From GCA-2401735 sp051252095 (GTDB lineage: Bacteria > Pseudomonadota > Gammaproteobacteria > Burkholderiales > Methylophilaceae), in contig JBPOFK010000005.1 of the NCBI GenBank assembly GCA_051252095.1, forward strand, positions 62,001-126,000: a DNA stretch of 64,000 bases, given 5' to 3'. The notes beneath the pieces were generated by a model, which saw nothing but the letters and a program-made list of their open reading frames with translations, made no database searches and was not told the origin of the DNA. The translations under genes were made by a program, and so were the position numbers. Positions 62,686 through 64,000 of this stretch are shown in pieces (position 1 is the first letter of the stretch; every line of letters begins with the position of its first letter).

Positions 62686-64000
62686 TTATCGGCCTCTATT
62701 ACCGCCACCATTGCCTCTAGCACCGCCGTTTCTGCCATTGGCATTATTGCCCTTGTTATTCCTATTACCACCATGTCGTCGACCAATGTTTAAATCCGCC
62801 GCATAGATGGGTGCTTGTGGCAGCGCTTGATGTCTTGCTGCTTCCGAAAGAAGTTCATTTGACTGGCTGTCTTGTGTGCTACTGGGTTTTTTATTGCCAT
62901 TTGTTTTTTTTGATGGTCTTGGTTGATCACCAAATGCCCGTTGTTGATCGTTAGCTGGTGCTTTACCATTGCCTTGGCTTTGAGATTGCCGTTTATTTTT
63001 ACCTGATTTTTTCTTCTGCGCTTGACCACCATTTGGCTGCTGACCACGGAAAAGCCTTGGAGGTTCTGGCTCTATCACTTCAGGTGCTTCAAATCCTTCA
63101 ACTTTTACTTTAGGAATTTCACGATTGATTAGTTTCTCAATCTCTTTTAGAAATTTGAGTTCTTCTCTATCCACTAAAGAAATTGCTGCCCCTGTTGCGC
63201 CTGCACGACCTGTTCGTCCGATACGATGCACATAGTCCTCTGCGATATTTGGCAACTCAAAATTAACCACTTGTGGTAACTGATCAATGTCTAGACCTCT
63301 TGCAGCAATGTCCGTTGCGACAAGCGCGCGGGTTGTCCCCGCTTTAAACTCTGCAAGTGCTCTGGTACGCGCTCCCTGGCTTTTGTTGCCATGAATTGCC
63401 AATGCTGTAATATCATTTTTGACTAACTTTTCCGTTAGCCTGTTGGCGCCATGTTTTGTGCGTGTAAAAATAAGGACTTGTTGCCAGTTATTTTCTTTCA
63501 TTAAATGGACAACAAGATCACGCTTGTGTGATTGTGGCACCATATGCACAGTTTGTGTCACCATCTCAGATGCTGTATTACGCTTGGCAACTTCAATAAA
63601 ACTAGGATTATTTAAAAGGCCATCCGCTAGGTGTTTTATTTCATCGGAAAAGGTGGCTGAAAAGAGTAGGTTTTGTCTCGTTTTGGGAAGCTTGGCAAGA
63701 ATTTTCTTGATGTCATTAATAAAACCCATGTCTAACATGCGGTCTGCTTCATCTAACACCAAAATTTCTACACCAGATAAATCAACTTTTTTCTGATTCA
63801 CTAAATCCAATAAGCGGCCTGGCGTTGCAACCAGAATATCGATCATGCGTTCTAAGCGACTAATTTGCGGATTAATGCTAACACCACCAAAAATCACCAT
63901 TGACTTAATATTCACATGCTTAGCATAGGTTTTGACAGACTCACCAACTTGGGCGGCAAGTTCTCTTGTTGGAGTCAGGATAAGGCAGCGTGGTTTGCCT
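62686..64000 (-). CDS. rhlE: DEAD-box RNA helicase RhlE, truncated at window edge
   Basis: The 3' part of a DEAD-box helicase; the N-terminal Q-motif and Walker A lie beyond base 64000. The frame continues to the last bases, giving PTRELAAQ (motif Ia) at about 63950. Within the window are VATPGRLLDL, VLDEADRMLDMGF, SATFS, RALVATDIAARGLD and HRIGRTGRAGA. The C-terminal tail from about residue 280 of the visible part is basic and Gln/Asn-rich, ending in an RG/GN-rich tract (62690-62790), typical of RhlE. Confidence 0.94.
   Translation of the reverse strand, partial: GKPRCLILTPTRELAAQVGESVKTYAKHVNIKSMVIFGGVSINPQISRLERMIDILVATPGRLLDLVNQKKVDLSGVEILVLDEADRMLDMGFINDIKKILAKLPKTRQNLLFSATFSDEIKHLADGLLNNPSFIEVAKRNTASEMVTQTVHMVPQSHKRDLVVHLMKENNWQQVLIFTRTKHGANRLTEKLVKNDITALAIHGNKSQGARTRALAEFKAGTTRALVATDIAARGLDIDQLPQVVNFELPNIAEDYVHRIGRTGRAGATGAAISLVDREELKFLKEIEKLINREIPKVKVEGFEAPEVIEPEPPRLFRGQQPNGGQAQKKKSGKNKRQSQSQGNGKAPANDQQRAFGDQPRPSKKTNGNKKPSSTQDSQSNELLSEAARHQALPQAPIYAADLNIGRRHGGNRNNKGNNANGRNGGARGNGGGNRGR

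Noticed and set aside
1..64000. tRNA, rRNA, CRISPR array or insertion sequence
   Set aside because: Intergenic gaps were read on both strands; no cloverleaf, rRNA signature, regular spaced repeats or transposase was recognised. A very short or degenerate element could be missed.

Overview
The window is a gene-dense bacterial chromosome segment of about 41-43% GC by eye, with no rRNA, tRNA, CRISPR array or intact mobile element that I could see. Gene content and order point to a betaproteobacterium of the methylotrophic family Methylophilaceae, most like Methylotenera. The reasons are an mxaRSACKL block (methanol dehydrogenase maturation), the beta-type order tyrA-aroA-cmk-rpsA-ihfB followed by lapB-pyrF, the pyrG-kdsA-eno-ftsB order, and zwf/pgl of the kind used to oxidise C1 units through the ribulose monophosphate cycle. 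The assignment to family is inference.

Layout. 0.2-3.8 kb: glyA-nrdR-ribD-tatD. 3.8-4.1 kb: an AT-rich gap with a cluster of DnaA boxes. 4.1-8.3 kb: a likely salvage operon for 5'-methylthioadenosine or 5'-deoxyadenosine (mtnA, a Tat-exported glycoside-hydrolase-like gene, a class II aldolase), then a methyltransferase. 8.3-11.1 kb (minus): a YqcC-family gene, actP and yjcH. 11.2-15.4 kb: pyrG-kdsA-eno-ftsB. 15.4-17.0 kb: ygfZ and ygfX, diverging. 17.0-22.5 kb (minus): mxaR-S-A-C-K-L, without the mxaFJGI structural genes. 22.7-25.5 kb: fabA-fabB, a YceB-like lipoprotein and a small Mth938-fold gene. 25.7-30.6 kb: aminotransferase-hom-thrC and thyA. 30.6-34.6 kb (minus): the GlrK-QseG-GlrR sensory operon and, downstream of it, an exported EF-hand gene. 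34.6-45.9 kb: folA, a lytic transglycosylase, an amino-acid decarboxylase, dcd, zwf/pgl, apbC, a glycosyltransferase and metG. 45.9-53.1 kb (minus): ComEA-like, pyrF, lapB, ihfB, rpsA, cmk, aroA, tyrA. 53.2-58.3 kb (minus): the two N-end-rule transferases bpt and aat, a GGDEF-EAL sensor and an HMA-MauE protein. 58.4-64 kb: ygiQ, a TraB/GumN protein, a lipocalin, yaiI and a truncated rhlE running off the right edge.

The most notable signal is the 226-bp gap between glrR and the EF-hand gene. It holds a near-consensus sigma-54 promoter pointing at the EF-hand gene, an IHF-like site, and two perfect copies of TGTC-N10-GACA, the motif known for enterobacterial GlrR. The predicted circuit is GlrK/QseG/GlrR switching on an exported calcium-binding protein instead of the sRNA GlmY. 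Other points of interest are the DnaA-box cluster, the mtnA/aldolase shunt carrying an unexpected exported hydrolase, the mxaRSACKL cluster without structural genes, a five-domain ribosomal protein S1, and a 13-bp-arm palindrome upstream of the yqcC-like gene.
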